From Bin87 sp965203985 (lineage in GTDB: Bacteria; Chloroflexota; Dehalococcoidia; Lucifugimonadales; UBA3495): 64,000 nucleotides of DNA. The position numbers and the translations under genes were made by a program. Where the stretch lies: assembly GCA_965203985.1 (NCBI GenBank), contig CBDBDS010000010.1, positions 357,200-421,199 of the forward strand, in the 5' to 3' direction. This document shows positions 52,214 through 59,641 of this stretch, piece after piece; position 1 is the first letter of the stretch, and every line of letters begins with the position of its first letter. A model generated the notes under the pieces. It had not been told where the DNA came from and did not search any database. It saw nothing but the letters and a program-made list of their open reading frames with translations.

Positions 52214-52800
52214 TAGATTTGCACCTCACCAAGGTTGGAGTATCGAGCGCCGCGCGGCGTCAGCACGCTCCGGTACAACCGAACGGTATCAGGACGCCAG
52301 CTACGGATAGCCGGGAGCCTGGCCCCGGACACGGTATCGGATATCGCCTGTCGCTGCCGCGCGTTGATCCGATCACGCACTCGTCCGAGGGTCAAGTGCG
52401 GGCGGAACGGGCGGCCATCCGTGGACCAGCCCAAACCGGAGACTGCCTGTTCAGCACGCCGATGCAGGTCTTCCAGGCCTTCGGCACCACCGGATACCCC
52501 GGCCCAGATTACCCGTGGGTTCCGGCCGCCGGGGAAGGTTCCCAGGACCGATAACGAAAGCAGCGGGGAACTGGCATCGGCGAAATTCTCGGTTATCGCG
52601 TCCAGTATCCGGGGCACTGCCCGGGAGTCGGTGGCGCCGAGGAATTTCAAGGTCAAATGTATGCCATCGGGAGAAACCCAACGCACGCCGTGGGGCAATG
52701 CGCGGCTCAAATCCGCGATGGTTTCGCCAAGCTGCCCGATCCACTCGTCGGGCAACGGCAGGGCGATGAACGTGCGGAGGGTTTCCGAGCCTGCGGTCAT
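52213..52800 (-). CDS. thpR: RNA 2',3'-cyclic phosphodiesterase
   Basis: A two-histidine phosphodiesterase of the LigT/ThpR group, 195 residues. The two H-x-T-x motifs are IHLTLKFLGA and PHLTLGRVRDR, placed as usual around residues 49 and 135. RTFIALPLPDEW is the common N-terminus. The enzyme opens 2',3'-cyclic phosphates at RNA ends. Its ATG overlaps the previous gene's TGA (ATGA), and its stop overlaps the alkA-like start, giving a tight three-gene unit. Confidence 0.92.
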   Translation of the reverse strand: MTAGSETLRTFIALPLPDEWIGQLGETIADLSRALPHGVRWVSPDGIHLTLKFLGATDSRAVPRILDAITENFADASSPLLSLSVLGTFPGGRNPRVIWAGVSGGAEGLEDLHRRAEQAVSGLGWSTDGRPFRPHLTLGRVRDRINARQRQAISDTVSGARLPAIRSWRPDTVRLYRSVLTPRGARYSNLGEVQI

Positions 52801-54182
52801 GACGTCAACTCGATGCGCCAGCGATTCAGTTCCCGGTACCAGGACGCCAAATCGTCCAGAGAATAACGCGCGTTGGCCGGGCTGGGATTGGGCAGAACGA
52901 AGACGCGGCTGGCGCCGATTACCAGTTCCTGTCTGCCCAGTCCGAGGTCCCCCGCGTTTTTGATCCCCTCCCCGTGGCGAAGGTAGGCGCGATAGGCCGT
53001 CAGGCCGTGGAAACAGGCGATGCGCGGAGCATGACGCAGCAGCTTTTCGCGCAGAGCCGGAGCGTCCCGGCGGTAGTCGGCGGCGGTCAGGCCCGATGCC
53101 TGGCTGGTGGGACGCTTGACCACATCGGTAAAGCCGATGCCATCCGCCAGCAGCGAGGCGTCGTCGTCCGGCCCCACGGGTCGCCCGGTGAGTTTGGCGG
53201 CGGACACGGCCGGCCAGAAGCGGTTGCGCGGGTTGGCAAAGTAGTGGCCAGCCTGGACCGAGCGGGTTGACGGGTTCAGGCCGATCAGGACGATGTCCAA
53301 GCCGGGCCTGAGATGGTCAGGCAGTGTTTTCATGGGTGGGCTGCTGGCATTCACCAGAAATGCTGCGTTACCGCCCATGATAGCGTCAAGATCGTCCTGT
53401 GGCAGGCCAGTCGACTGGACATAATCGATGACCCGGCGATGGGTAAGCAGCGGGTAATCCGTCCCGAAAAGGATCCGGCCGGCGCCGGCGGTAGTGGCAG
53501 CCGCAGCGATTGCCGTCGTCCGATACAGAAAGGGGAGCGCGGCGGTGTCGTACCAAACGTTGGTCAAGGCGTCGGCAACCTCCGGCATGGCGGCATAGAA
53601 GGGGAGCCCGCCGCCCAGATGGGCGAATACGATGCGATTTTCTGGGAAGTTAGCCGCAAATTGCAGGAGGCGACGGGGTGTGGTCGAACCCTTGCCGGGG
53701 TATTGGTGCCCTACGGGTTCCGATGCGTGAACGACGATGAGAGCGTCGCGGCCCTGGAGCAGCGCCATCAGCGGCCCCATAACGGCGGCGTCAGCGATAT
53801 CGAACTGCTGGCTGTCGGCATGAATTTCGCCGATGCCGGTGGCCCCGGCGTCCAGGCAACGGGCGGCCTCGCGAACGGCTTCATCGCCCCACGCCGGGTT
53901 TACGGATGCGAAGGCAATGATACGGTCCCGATGGGCTGCGGCGGCGCGCAGCAGGTAATCGTTGGCCTCCGCGCCAATGTCCGGGTCTGTCCAGCCGAAG
54001 CCCATAGCCACCGCGCGGTTGACTCCCGTTGCGTCCATATCCCGCAGCAGCGTTTCCGCGTCGGCGAAACGGCCACCGGGTTCAGGAAACAACGCGGCAT
54101 ACGTGGCGTCCCGGGCGGCCAGTTCATCGTGGCGGGAACCGAAATCGGGGGGAAGAACGTGGCAGTGGCTATCGATTATCAT
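52797..54182 (-). CDS. Amidohydrolase fused to a Mug-type uracil/thymine DNA glycosylase
   Basis: One 461-residue frame carries two enzymes. Residues 1-~280 are an amidohydrolase of the PF04909 type: the metal-binding DSHCHV, a His in VVHASE, a His in FAHLGGG and the Asp in ILFGTDYPL are present. From Met284 the protein reads as mismatch-specific uracil/thymine glycosylase (Mug/TDG): motif 1 is GLNPSTRSVQAGHYFANPRN and motif 2 is LPNPSPANARYS. There is no stop between the parts and no clear ribosome-binding site before Met284, so a true fusion is favoured. It heads the thpR-alkA unit. An unusual pairing: the hydrolase's substrate is unknown. Confidence 0.85.
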   Translation of the reverse strand: MIIDSHCHVLPPDFGSRHDELAARDATYAALFPEPGGRFADAETLLRDMDATGVNRAVAMGFGWTDPDIGAEANDYLLRAAAAHRDRIIAFASVNPAWGDEAVREAARCLDAGATGIGEIHADSQQFDIADAAVMGPLMALLQGRDALIVVHASEPVGHQYPGKGSTTPRRLLQFAANFPENRIVFAHLGGGLPFYAAMPEVADALTNVWYDTAALPFLYRTTAIAAAATTAGAGRILFGTDYPLLTHRRVIDYVQSTGLPQDDLDAIMGGNAAFLVNASSPPMKTLPDHLRPGLDIVLIGLNPSTRSVQAGHYFANPRNRFWPAVSAAKLTGRPVGPDDDASLLADGIGFTDVVKRPTSQASGLTAADYRRDAPALREKLLRHAPRIACFHGLTAYRAYLRHGEGIKNAGDLGLGRQELVIGASRVFVLPNPSPANARYSLDDLASWYRELNRWRIELTS

Positions 54183-54300
54183 CGGCGGTTTCCCAGCCTG
54201 AGATCGGTTTCAATTCGTTGCATCAGTATAGCCCAGTGGCTCCCGAGAACCACGAATCTTGACGGATAGAGCGGGCTTGTGCCGGGTCCATCCCGACGCA

Positions 54301-54395
54301 ATTGTCAGAAGCAGGATTACCAAGATTAGAGGATTTACGGGATTTATGAACGTCCAAAAAATCTCAAGATCCGGCAAATCTTGATGCTGACAATG
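54301..54395. repeat. Palindromic dispersed repeat, AGGATT type, copy 2
   Basis: ATTGTCAGAAGCAGGATTA at its left end is imperfectly inverted at the right end, which reads CATTGTCAGCATCAAGATTT on the other strand. GATTA/GGATTT units repeat inside. It resembles copy 1 at 13215-13321 in sequence and layout, but its arms are less perfect. Confidence 0.7.
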
Positions 54396-54516
54396 ATATT
54401 CACAAGCCCGTGGATTGAGCTGACACCGTCCGCGCGGCAGTGACGAGCGATCTCCTCACGGTTCCACTGACTAACCAATCTTTCTTCGCCGGGCCGCCGG
54501 GCGGTTATAGGGCTTA

Positions 54517-54545
54517 TGGACAGGGTTACGGGGCGGGAATATAAT
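54517..54545 (+). promoter_or_regulatory. Predicted promoter of the transketolase genes
   Basis: TGGACA at 54517-54522 and TATAAT at 54540-54545 have a 17-base spacer. Transcription would start near 54552. This rules out the in-frame TTG at 54547 as translation start. Confidence 0.65.
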
Positions 54546-54591
54546 CTTGTCGGCTCGCATTATTATCTCTTTCTATATCGCAGGTGGCGTT

Positions 54592-55416
54592 TTGGCAGCA
54601 GTCGATCAACCCCTACAGACCGTTGAGGAGATGCGGGCAACGTCCCTACAGCTAAGGCGCGACAGCCTGGAGATGATCTACCGCGCCGGCAGCGGACATC
54701 CCGGCGGTTCGCTGTCGGAGATCGACATCCTGGTCGCCCTCTATTTCGGGGTGATGCGATACGACGCGCAGAACCCCGCCTGGACGGAACGCGACCGATT
54801 CATCCTCAGCAAGGGCCACGCGTCGCCGGGATTTTACGCGACGCTTTCGATGGCCGGCTACTTCGGTCGAGAGGAGCTTTCCTCCTACCGGAAGACCGAC
54901 GGCCTGTTGCAGGGCCACGCCCACCCCATGACGCCTGGGGTCGAAATGAACTCGGGCTCGCTGGGCATGGGATTGTCCTTCGCGCTGGGTCACGCATTGG
55001 CGGCCCGGCTGGACGGAAAAGATTACCGGGTGTTCGCGTTGCTGGGGGACGGCGAGTGCCAGGAGGGTGAAGTGTGGGAAGCCGCCATGTCGGCCGCTCA
55101 CCACCGGGCCGATAATCTGACCGCCATCGTCGACCGCAACCGAATCCAGAACGACCGCTTCACCGACGAGGTCATGACGCTCGAGCCCCTGGCGGACCGT
55201 TGGCGCGACTTCGGTTGGAACGTCATAACCTGCGATGGGCACGAGCACGCTGAGGTTTTACGGGCCCTGGAAACCGCGTCGGAGGGTGGGCCGACGGCGA
55301 TCATCGCCAACACCGTAAAGGGGAAAGGCGTCAGCTTCATGGAAAACAACCCGGCCTTTCACGGGCGGGCACCCAACGCTGAAGAATACGAAGCAGCGCT
55401 CAAGGAGCTGGCGTGA
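54592..55416 (+). CDS. Transketolase, N-terminal subunit
   Basis: The thiamine-diphosphate-binding half of a split transketolase, which moves two-carbon units in the pentose phosphate pathway. Signature segments are RAGSGHPGGSLSEIDILVAL, FILSKGHASPGFYATL and GSLGMGLSFALGHALA, and the cofactor motif is LLGDGECQEGEVWEAAMSA through NLTAIVDRNRIQ. TTG 54592 with AGGTGG just upstream is chosen; ATG 54631 is the alternative, and anything further upstream overlaps the -10. About 274 residues, normal for the N-terminal subunit. The next gene overlaps it. Confidence 0.88.
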   Translation: MAAVDQPLQTVEEMRATSLQLRRDSLEMIYRAGSGHPGGSLSEIDILVALYFGVMRYDAQNPAWTERDRFILSKGHASPGFYATLSMAGYFGREELSSYRKTDGLLQGHAHPMTPGVEMNSGSLGMGLSFALGHALAARLDGKDYRVFALLGDGECQEGEVWEAAMSAAHHRADNLTAIVDRNRIQNDRFTDEVMTLEPLADRWRDFGWNVITCDGHEHAEVLRALETASEGGPTAIIANTVKGKGVSFMENNPAFHGRAPNAEEYEAALKELA

Positions 55417-56363
55417 TGGCGACACAACGGGCATCCGCGGCCACGCGGGAAACCTACGGCCGGACCCTGCTTACCATGGCGGACGACCACCCGGACATTG
55501 TGGTCCTGGGCGGCGACCTGAACGTGTCCACGTTCGTTCATCTCTGGCGGGATCAATATCCGGAGCGGTTTTTCGACTTTGGGCCCGCCGAGCAGAACAT
55601 CGTCGGCGTCGCGGCCGGGCTGGCCGCCGCCGGCAAAGTGCCCTTCGTCAGCACGTTCAGCGTGTTCGGGACCGGAAGGCCCTACGATCAATTGCGGGTG
55701 CTGGTGTCGCAGCCCTCGCTGAACGTCAAACTGGTGTGCACCCACGCCGGAATACTCACCGGCGAAGACGGTATGTCAGCCCATGGGATCGAAGACCTGT
55801 CGCTGATGTGCGCTTTGCCGTCGTTTACCGTGATCACGCCGGCCGACGCTCCCGAAACGGAGCAGGCGGTGCGAGCCATCGCCAGCACGCAGGGACCCGT
55901 TTACGTGCGGCTGCCGCGGGCCGCCACTCAGATCGTGCACGACAGCGATTACCAATTCGACATCGGAGCAGCGGACGTGATGAAGTCCGGTGGCGACGTG
56001 TCCATCATCGCCATGGGGTCGCTGGTGGCGCCGGCTCTGGATGCCGCCGACAGCCTGGCCGGCCGGGGCATCGACGCCCGGGTGGTCAATCTGCACACGC
56101 TGGCACCAGCGGACGAAGCGGCAGTCATAGCCGCGGCGCAGGAGACCGGGGCGATAGTGACCGCCGAAGAGCATTACGTTCACGGCGGGCTGGGCAGCGT
56201 GGTGGCTGGCGTCCTGGCCCGGAACTGTCCGGTTCCCGTGGAAATGGTCGCGCTGCACGGTTACACCAGCTCCGGCCCGGCGAACGAACTGATGGAAAAG
56301 AACGGGCTGACGGCGGCCGGCGTGGAAGCGGCCGTCCACCGGGTGCTGAAACGCAAAGGGTAG
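55416..56363 (+). CDS. Transketolase, C-terminal subunit
   Basis: The partner half, with the pyrimidine-binding and C-terminal domains. ATRETYGRTLLTMADDHPDI, FFDFGPAEQNIVGVAAGLAA, with the Glu that activates the cofactor, and VCTHAGILTGEDGMSAHGIE are conserved. The C-terminal domain covers about residue 190 to the end (VSIIAMGSLVAPALDAAD). ATG 55416 overlaps the previous stop (TGATG) and has AGGAG eight bases upstream. A GTG three bases earlier is also in frame. A good terminator follows. Confidence 0.92.
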   Translation: MATQRASAATRETYGRTLLTMADDHPDIVVLGGDLNVSTFVHLWRDQYPERFFDFGPAEQNIVGVAAGLAAAGKVPFVSTFSVFGTGRPYDQLRVLVSQPSLNVKLVCTHAGILTGEDGMSAHGIEDLSLMCALPSFTVITPADAPETEQAVRAIASTQGPVYVRLPRAATQIVHDSDYQFDIGAADVMKSGGDVSIIAMGSLVAPALDAADSLAGRGIDARVVNLHTLAPADEAAVIAAAQETGAIVTAEEHYVHGGLGSVVAGVLARNCPVPVEMVALHGYTSSGPANELMEKNGLTAAGVEAAVHRVLKRKG

Positions 56364-56404
56364 GACGCGGCACTCAGCACGCTGCCTGGCGTTAATCTAC
56401 ATCG

Positions 56405-56436
56405 AACGGCCCGGGGATCTGCCTGGGCCGTTTTTT
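56405..56436 (+). terminator. Rho-independent terminator after transketolase
   Basis: AACGGCCC (56405-56412) pairs with GGGCCGTT (56425-56432), followed by a run of six T. It also lies past the end of the convergent small gene and may serve both strands. Confidence 0.85.
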
Positions 56437-56466
56437 GACAAAGGGTTCAGGTCGACGAGGCGGTCT

Positions 56467-56817
56467 TCAGGTTCCGGAACCGGGCGGCGATAGGGGGCCG
56501 TGGCCCCGTCCGTTGCCGTTGCCGCCGGAATAATCGTCGTAGCCGGCGTTGCTGAACACCCGGATTTCGTTGCCCTGGAAGACGTGGAAGTGGTGAGTAT
56601 CGCGCTCGGTGCCCACGGTGTTCAGCATATCGGCGTCGATGTCGGACAGGATCTCCTCGATCTGTTCGGGGGTGACGCTGGGGGTGACGCACACGGCAAC
56701 ATGGGCCATGCCGGGCATGAAATGGGTGTCGATCCGGCCCACCGGCTGCTCGCCGTCGAGGATGAGATACGCCTCGGATTGGGGAGTGCGTACTTCACGT
56801 TCGTAGTCGAAGGGCAT
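56467..56817 (-). CDS. Small conserved-looking protein of unknown function
   Basis: I do not recognise this 116-residue protein. The first ~90 residues look like a small alpha/beta domain (EAYLILDGEQPVGRIDTHF, VAVCVTPSVTPEQIEEILSD, HHFHVFQGNEIRVFSNAG). The C-terminus is Gly/Asn-rich and probably disordered (YSGGNGNGRGHGPLSP). There is no signal peptide. It begins nine bases after proA's stop and probably belongs to the proB-proA transcript, so a link to proline supply is possible but unsupported. Confidence 0.7.
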   Translation of the reverse strand: MPFDYEREVRTPQSEAYLILDGEQPVGRIDTHFMPGMAHVAVCVTPSVTPEQIEEILSDIDADMLNTVGTERDTHHFHVFQGNEIRVFSNAGYDDYSGGNGNGRGHGPLSPPGSGT

Positions 56818-56826
56818 CGGTCCGCC

Positions 56827-58098
56827 TCACCCGCGAATCTGCCCGTTGCCGCGGACAATCCATTTATAGGAGGTCAGCTCGCGGAGGCCCAAGGGGCCGC
56901 GGGCGTGGAATTTGTCGGTGCTGATGCCGACCTCGGAGCCGAACCCGAACTGGGCGCCATCGGTGAAACGGGTGCTGGTGTTGTGGTAAACCGCGGCGGC
57001 ATCGACCTCGTTGAGGAACCGCTCGGCCGCGTCGCCGTCCTGCGTCACGATGGCTTCCGAGTGGCCTGAACCGTAGGCCTGGATGTGATCCAGCGCGTCG
57101 TCCAGGCTGTCCACCACCTTGACGGCGGCAATGAGCGCCAGGAACTCCCGACCCCAGTCGTCTTCCTGAGCGGGGATGGTGTTCAGGCCAATGTCCGGGC
57201 CGAGGATGGTCAAGGCGCGGTGATCGCACCGCATCTCGACGCCGGCTTGTTGCAGCCGGCCGGCGATTTCGGGCAGGCAACTCCCGGCAGCCTCGGAATG
57301 AACCAGGACGGTGTCCAGCGCGTTGCACACCGTAGGCCGCTGGACCTTGGCGTTGTAAACGATGCTGGCGGCCATGTCCGCGTCGGCGTCGCGGTCTACG
57401 TAGGTGTGACAGACGCCGACGCCCCCGGTCAGCACGGGCATGGTGGCGTTTTGGGCCACATAGTTGATCAGACCCGAGCCGCCGCGCGGCACCAGCAGGT
57501 TGATTTCGTCCTTCATCTTGAGCATGACATCGACCAGAGAGCGGTCGATGTCATCGACAAACTGGACAGAATCGGTCGAAAGGCCCGCTTCGCCGATGGC
57601 CCGGTGAACCAGGTCAACCAGGGCGGTGTTGGAGCGCAGGGTTTCCTTGCCGCCCCGCAAGAGGCAGGCGTTACCGGACTTGAGGGCCAGCGCGACGATG
57701 TCGGTGGTGACGTTGGGTCGGCTCTCGTAGATGCTGGCGATTACTCCCAGCGGGATGCGACGCTTCTGGACGTCCAGGCCGTTTTCCAGGGTGAACCGCT
57801 CGATCAGTTCGCCCACCGGATCGTCCAGAGAGGCCACCCGGCGCACGTCAGTAGCCATGTCGTTCAGGCGACCCGAGGTGAGCAGAAGGCGATCAAGGAA
57901 AGCCGCATCGATGCCGTCGGCCTCCGCGTCGCGATAATCGGCCTCATTGGCGGCCAGCACGGGAGCCTGCTCGGCCTCCAGGGCGCGGGCGATGTTCTCC
58001 AGGGCATGGTTCCTGGTTTCGGTGAGAGTCCGCGCAAGAACGGCGGATGCGGCCTGGGCGGCGGCGCCTTGCTTGCGGAGGCGGTCGGCGGCGTTCAT
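56827..58098 (-). CDS. proA: Gamma-glutamyl phosphate reductase
   Basis: ProA reduces gamma-glutamyl phosphate to glutamate-5-semialdehyde with NADPH, the second step of proline synthesis. PLGVIASIYESRPNVTTDI, GNACLLRGGKETLRSNTALV, NLLVPRGGSGLINYVAQNA and, with the catalytic Cys, RPTVCNALDTVLVHSEAA are present, as is HGRGPLG-like ARGPLGLRELTSYKW at the C-terminus. The frame extends upstream to 58341, but ATG 58098 matches known starts and the extension would overlap proB. 423 residues, the usual length. Confidence 0.95.
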   Translation of the reverse strand: MNAADRLRKQGAAAQAASAVLARTLTETRNHALENIARALEAEQAPVLAANEADYRDAEADGIDAAFLDRLLLTSGRLNDMATDVRRVASLDDPVGELIERFTLENGLDVQKRRIPLGVIASIYESRPNVTTDIVALALKSGNACLLRGGKETLRSNTALVDLVHRAIGEAGLSTDSVQFVDDIDRSLVDVMLKMKDEINLLVPRGGSGLINYVAQNATMPVLTGGVGVCHTYVDRDADADMAASIVYNAKVQRPTVCNALDTVLVHSEAAGSCLPEIAGRLQQAGVEMRCDHRALTILGPDIGLNTIPAQEDDWGREFLALIAAVKVVDSLDDALDHIQAYGSGHSEAIVTQDGDAAERFLNEVDAAAVYHNTSTRFTDGAQFGFGSEVGISTDKFHARGPLGLRELTSYKWIVRGNGQIRG

Positions 58099-58132
58099 TT
58101 GAAGTTTCTCCCGTCGCGAGTTAGCGATTGCG

Positions 58133-59323
58133 TTAAAGCAGGACCAGGTTGTTGCGATGGATGACTTCCTGGCCGTAGTGGTATCCCAGGGTATCGACGA
58201 TGCGGTCAGAGCGCATCCCCTGGATGCGTCCCACGTCGGCGGCCGAGTAGTTGGCGATGCCGCAAGCGACGTGATGGTTGGCGAGACTTGACACGTAGAT
58301 GATATCGCCCCGGGTGAAGTCGCCCACGACGCTGCGGACACCGGCGGGCAACAGGCTCACCGCGCCGCGCCGCAGGGCAGCAACCGCGCCGTCATCGACG
58401 ACGACCTGGCCCCAATCAGTATCCCCCACCCGCGACAGCATCCAGCGCTTGCGAGCCTCCAGCTTGCTCTGGGCCGGCTTGAAAAACGTACCCACCGGCT
58501 CGCCGCGGGCGACGCGCAGCAAGGCGTCCGGATTTCGCCCCCGGCAGATCGCCATGGCGATCCCGGAGGTCGTCACCAGGTGGGCGGCATGGAGCTTGGT
58601 GGGCATACCGCCGCGGGCCCAGGCGTTGCGGTGCTCGCCAGCCATCGCAAACACGCTGTCGTCCACAGAGTCCACCGTTTCAATGCGCGTGGCCGTGGGG
58701 TCCGAGCCGGGGTCAGCGGTGTATAGGCCGTCCACGTCGGACAGGATGATTAACAGATCGGCGTCGATGAGGGCGGCGATCAAGGACGACAGGCGGTCGT
58801 TGTCGCCGAATATCTCGCCGATTTCGTCGGCGGCCACCACGTCGTTCTCATTGACGATGGGGACGACGCCGAGATCGAGCAGGGATAGCAGCGTGTTGCG
58901 CACGTTGAGATAGGACTGGCGCTGGGAAAGATCGTGGAGGGTGAGCAGCACCTGGGCGACCCCGATGCCGTGGTTGGCGAACAGGTCGGCGTAGATGTGC
59001 ATCAGCCGGCTCTGGCCCAGCGCGGCGTAAACCTGTCGGGTGGGGATGTCAGGTATTGAGGGCGTTTCGGCAGCCGATTGGCGTCCGGCGGCGATGGCCC
59101 CTGAAGTGACGAGGAGCATCTGGGCCCCGTCCATCCCATGGAGCCGGGCAATCTGGGACACCAGATCGCGCATGACGCCGATGTCCAGCGCGTCCCCGGC
59201 GTCTCCGGTGAGTACGCTGGTACCGGCCTTGACCACGATACGGTGGTAGGGAGATGGCCGCATGGTCTCGCCACAATCCAGCGGCAACGTAGCGGGGTCA
59301 ATCTGGTGCCGCGAGGCTGACAT
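58133..59323 (-). CDS. proB: Glutamate 5-kinase
   Basis: ProB phosphorylates glutamate as the first and feedback-inhibited step to proline. The amino-acid-kinase domain has RIVVKAGTSVLTGD, LVTSGAIAAGRQ, PIVNENDVVAADEIGEIFGD and LIILSDVDGLYTADPGSDPT. A C-terminal PUA domain (about residue 295 on, TDWGQVVVDDGAVAALRRGA) is common in long ProB proteins. ATG 59323 is the longest start; ATG 59263 (MRPSPYHRIV) is as likely on homology, since the first 20 residues are not conserved. 34 bases separate it from proA. Confidence 0.93.
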   Translation of the reverse strand: MSASRHQIDPATLPLDCGETMRPSPYHRIVVKAGTSVLTGDAGDALDIGVMRDLVSQIARLHGMDGAQMLLVTSGAIAAGRQSAAETPSIPDIPTRQVYAALGQSRLMHIYADLFANHGIGVAQVLLTLHDLSQRQSYLNVRNTLLSLLDLGVVPIVNENDVVAADEIGEIFGDNDRLSSLIAALIDADLLIILSDVDGLYTADPGSDPTATRIETVDSVDDSVFAMAGEHRNAWARGGMPTKLHAAHLVTTSGIAMAICRGRNPDALLRVARGEPVGTFFKPAQSKLEARKRWMLSRVGDTDWGQVVVDDGAVAALRRGAVSLLPAGVRSVVGDFTRGDIIYVSSLANHHVACGIANYSAADVGRIQGMRSDRIVDTLGYHYGQEVIHRNNLVLL

Positions 59324-59409
59324 GGGACCAGTCCGGGGCTATCGTGGGGGTTAGTGAATTATATCACTTGCGCCGTGGACTTATTCGGACCCTCACGCGT
59401 ACCGGGTTC

Positions 59410-59500
59410 GTCATTGCGAGCGCAGCGTGGCAATCTCGTTGGTGTAGCGACGACCCTGGCCGCGACGAGATTGCCACGGCGCAAGCGCCTCGCAATGACA
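59410..59500. repeat. Palindromic dispersed repeat, GTCATTGCGAG type
   Basis: GTCATTGCGAG followed by GGCAATCTCG on the left is inverted as CGAGATTGCC and CTCGCAATGAC on the right, around a ~25-base loop. This sequence pattern recurs as a dispersed palindrome in many unrelated bacteria. A single copy is present in this window. Confidence 0.75.
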
Positions 59501-59537
59501 GCCTCCTCAACTGTGAACAGTTGCCATGGCGGCACGC

Positions 59538-59567
59538 TTGGACACGGGGCACAAACGGGCGTACAAT
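59538..59567 (+). promoter_or_regulatory. Predicted promoter of mfd
   Basis: TTGGAC at 59538-59543 and TACAAT at 59562-59567 have an 18-base spacer. The leader to ATG 59642 would be about 68 bases. Confidence 0.6.
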
Positions 59568-59641
59568 TTTCGGGCGGGGCTGGCCTACGGTCAGTCCCGT
59601 ATCGGCGTGTAACCAACGACCAACTGAATCCTGGGTGAAAA

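Larger units (their letters stand above)
54183..54591. other. Intergenic region with repeat and transketolase promoter
   Basis: This gap of about 410 bases between divergent genes holds a minus-strand TATACT (54230-54225) that may serve the amidohydrolase gene, the second AGGATT-type palindrome (54301-54395) and the transketolase promoter (54517-54545). No gene was seen in it. Confidence 0.6.
59324..59641. other. Intergenic region with a dispersed palindrome and the mfd promoter
   Basis: This 318-base gap between divergent proB and mfd holds a palindromic repeat (59410-59500) and the mfd promoter (59538-59567). No gene is supported: a long frame from 59344 crosses into mfd in the wrong phase. 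Confidence 0.65.

Noticed and set aside
53320..53345. Separate Mug gene starting at the internal ATG 53333
   Set aside because: No ribosome-binding site precedes it and the frame is continuous with the amidohydrolase; kept as a fusion, though a second start cannot be excluded.
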